Below, in pieces: positions 5,102 to 6,491 of a stretch of 6,491 nt of DNA; position 1 is the first letter of the stretch, and each line of letters begins with the position of its first letter. The position numbers were made by a program, and so were the translations under genes. Source of the DNA: Rhodospirillales bacterium (GTDB taxonomy: Bacteria; Pseudomonadota; Alphaproteobacteria; Rhodospirillales; Casp-alpha2); assembly GCA_021775275.1 (NCBI GenBank), contig JAJFIE010000386.1, positions 1 to 6,491 of the forward strand, in the 5' to 3' direction. The notes under the pieces are model-generated. The model had not been told where the DNA came from and ran no database searches. It saw only the letters and a list, made by a program, of their open reading frames with translations.

Positions 5102-6491
5102 TCAGGCCGTTTCCAGCGCACGGGCCAGTTGTTGCACGGCGCTGTTCAGAACGTCCGGCGTAAATCCCGCGAAGCCCAACATCAGTCCCTGCGTCGTCGG
5201 TTCCGCCAGATAAAACTCCGACAACGCGGTGACATTAATTCCATTTTGCCGGGCAATGGCGACCATCTCTTTGTCGGTAATTCTGTTTTCGTATTCAGCA
5301 CTAAACATGGCGCATAGATGCATGCCTGCTTCACTTGGCACGGGGGTCAACATGCCTTGAAAATGGCGCTCCAGTGAGTCGACCAATGCCTCGCGGCGCT
5401 CCGCATAGAGTCCTCGCATACGCCTGACATGAGACGCGAAATGCCCACCTTCCAGGAAGGCTGCCAATGCCGGTTGCACGGCGATCGGCGGATGGTCGTC
5501 GATGGCGCGGCGAACGGCAAGAAACGCGTCAACCACATTCGATGGCACCACCAGATACCCCACACGCAATGCCGGAAACATGACCTTCGAGAACGTTCCT
5601 GCGTAGATCACGTGCCCCCGACGGTCCAGCCCCTGCAATGCCGAAAGTGGACGTCCGGCATAGCGGAACTCGCTATCGTAATCATCTTCGATAATCCACC
5701 CGTCGGTTTCTGCCGCCCAATCCAGCAACGCCAGACGCCGCGCAAGGCTCATCGTCACGCCGGTAGGATAGTGATGGGACGGAGTGACGGCCACGACTCT
5801 CGCGTCCGGCGCAATTGCCCTGCCCGCCTCAATATCCAGCCCTTCTTCATCCAGGCCAACAGGCACACCGACAGCGCCGGTTCCCGTGATCGCATGTTGC
5901 AGTCCGGGGTATCCCGGATTTTCCAACCAGACCCGATCACCCGGATTCAACAAAACCTGAGCGGCGAATGTCAGGGCCTGTTGTGCGCCCGTGGTGATGA
6001 TGACCTGTTGTTCATCACATTCCACGGAACGAAAAGCGCGAAGGTAAGCTGCAATGGCTTGCCGGAGCGGACGATACCCGGCGGGATCCCCGCTGATCAG
6101 CAAATCCTGTGGCGGATGGCGCCAGAACCGACTGAGAAGACGGCTCCACACCCGGAAAGGAAAATGGGACAGGTCAGGTGCGCTAACGTGAAATGGTATA
6201 ATTTCTGCGGCGTACCCGGGGGTTGGTCGAGTCCGGGCATGAACCAGCTCTGACAGGCGTGGCGGTGTCCGGGGGATGGTCGGTTGCCTGTCCATGTGTG
6301 TGGGGATTTGCAGGGCTTCCGGTAATACGGAAGAGACCCGCGTGGCGGAACCGGTTTCAGCTTCCGTATAGCCCTCGCTGGCCAGCATGTCGAAGGCGCT
6401 GAGAACAGTATTGCGCGAGACATCCAGCTCCCGCGCCAAAAGACGGCTGGACGGCAATCGCGATCCCGGTGGCAGACGACCGTCCAGAATA
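5102..6491 (-). CDS. MocR/PdxR-type GntR-family regulator with aminotransferase-like domain, 5' end beyond window
   Basis: 462 codons are visible and the frame stays open to the right edge. The first visible residues (ILDGRLPPGSRLPSSR) are the middle of a GntR winged helix, so roughly 15-30 N-terminal residues and the true start lie outside; the TTG at 6457 is an internal Leu, not a start. The helix-turn-helix continues as LARELDVSRNTVLSAFDMLA and the wing as EGYTEAETGSATRV. After a linker rich in Pro and Arg comes a fold-type I aminotransferase-like domain: DPAGYRPLRQAIAAYLR, TTGAQQALTFA, ENPGYPG, PSHHYPTGVTMS, IIEDDYDSEFRY, then GTFSKVMFPALRVGYL with the PLP-binding Lys (AAG, 5587-5585). 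Key PLP residues look intact. MocR proteins commonly sense PLP or an amino compound and regulate B6, GABA, taurine or similar genes, often divergently transcribed. The likely target is therefore past the right edge. phaC is convergent with it and not an obvious target. Confidence 0.93.
   Translation of the reverse strand, partial: ILDGRLPPGSRLPSSRLLARELDVSRNTVLSAFDMLASEGYTEAETGSATRVSSVLPEALQIPTHMDRQPTIPRTPPRLSELVHARTRPTPGYAAEIIPFHVSAPDLSHFPFRVWSRLLSRFWRHPPQDLLISGDPAGYRPLRQAIAAYLRAFRSVECDEQQVIITTGAQQALTFAAQVLLNPGDRVWLENPGYPGLQHAITGTGAVGVPVGLDEEGLDIEAGRAIAPDARVVAVTPSHHYPTGVTMSLARRLALLDWAAETDGWIIEDDYDSEFRYAGRPLSALQGLDRRGHVIYAGTFSKVMFPALRVGYLVVPSNVVDAFLAVRRAIDDHPPIAVQPALAAFLEGGHFASHVRRMRGLYAERREALVDSLERHFQGMLTPVPSEAGMHLCAMFSAEYENRITDKEMVAIARQNGINVTALSEFYLAEPTTQGLMLGFAGFTPDVLNSAVQQLARALETA

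Noticed and set aside
5085..5120. Possible bidirectional terminator between phaC and the MocR-type gene
   Set aside because: The best pairing (CTGG with CCAG around 5098-5116) is only 4-5 bp with no T-run on either side.
5429..6253. Plus-strand open frame of 274 codons opposite the MocR-type gene
   Set aside because: It has no recognisable motifs and biased Arg/His/Pro composition, and it lies entirely within a well-supported gene on the other strand.
6455..6457. TTG as the start codon of the MocR-type gene
   Set aside because: The upstream in-frame codons read ILDGRLPPGSR, the normal continuation of the GntR winged helix, so this TTG is an internal Leu and the gene is open at the edge.

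Overview
This 6.5 kb window looks like ordinary chromosome from an alphaproteobacterium, most likely Rhodospirillales-like. That placement is inferred from protein style and gene order (homoserine dehydrogenase followed by a GlpX-type phosphatase, plus a class I PHA synthase), not from a search. Base composition by eye is moderately GC-rich. There are no tRNAs, rRNAs, insertion sequences, CRISPR arrays or phage genes. Five protein genes fill nearly all of it, and two are cut by the window edges.

Left half, minus strand, read right to left: an OmpA-domain lipoprotein (3058-1829), homoserine dehydrogenase with a C-terminal ACT domain (1750-452), and the first 135 codons of a GlpX-family protein (407-1, running off the left edge). 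The last two are separated by only 44 bp and are probably co-transcribed. The lipoprotein lies 78 bp upstream of hom with no visible terminator, so it may share the transcript.

Middle: a 229-bp AT-richer divergent intergenic region (3059-3287) separates the lipoprotein gene from the PHA synthase gene. It holds a perfect 22-bp palindrome, a spaced CATGCA inverted repeat and plausible promoter elements in both directions. It is the only obvious regulatory hub in the window.

Right half: phaC (plus strand, 3288-5084), a full-length class I polyhydroxyalkanoate synthase with an intact Cys-Asp-His triad. It converges, with a 17-bp gap, on a MocR-type regulator (GntR DNA-binding domain fused to a PLP aminotransferase-like domain), whose start lies past the right edge.

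The genes do not form one pathway: they cover threonine/methionine branch-point synthesis, a probable sugar-bisphosphate phosphatase homologue, an envelope lipoprotein, carbon storage and a vitamin B6-dependent type regulator. No clearly new multi-gene system is visible. The main oddities are a GlpX homologue that has lost the Asp of the DPLEGT active-site motif, an OmpA domain without the usual GHTD aspartate, and the palindrome upstream of phaC.
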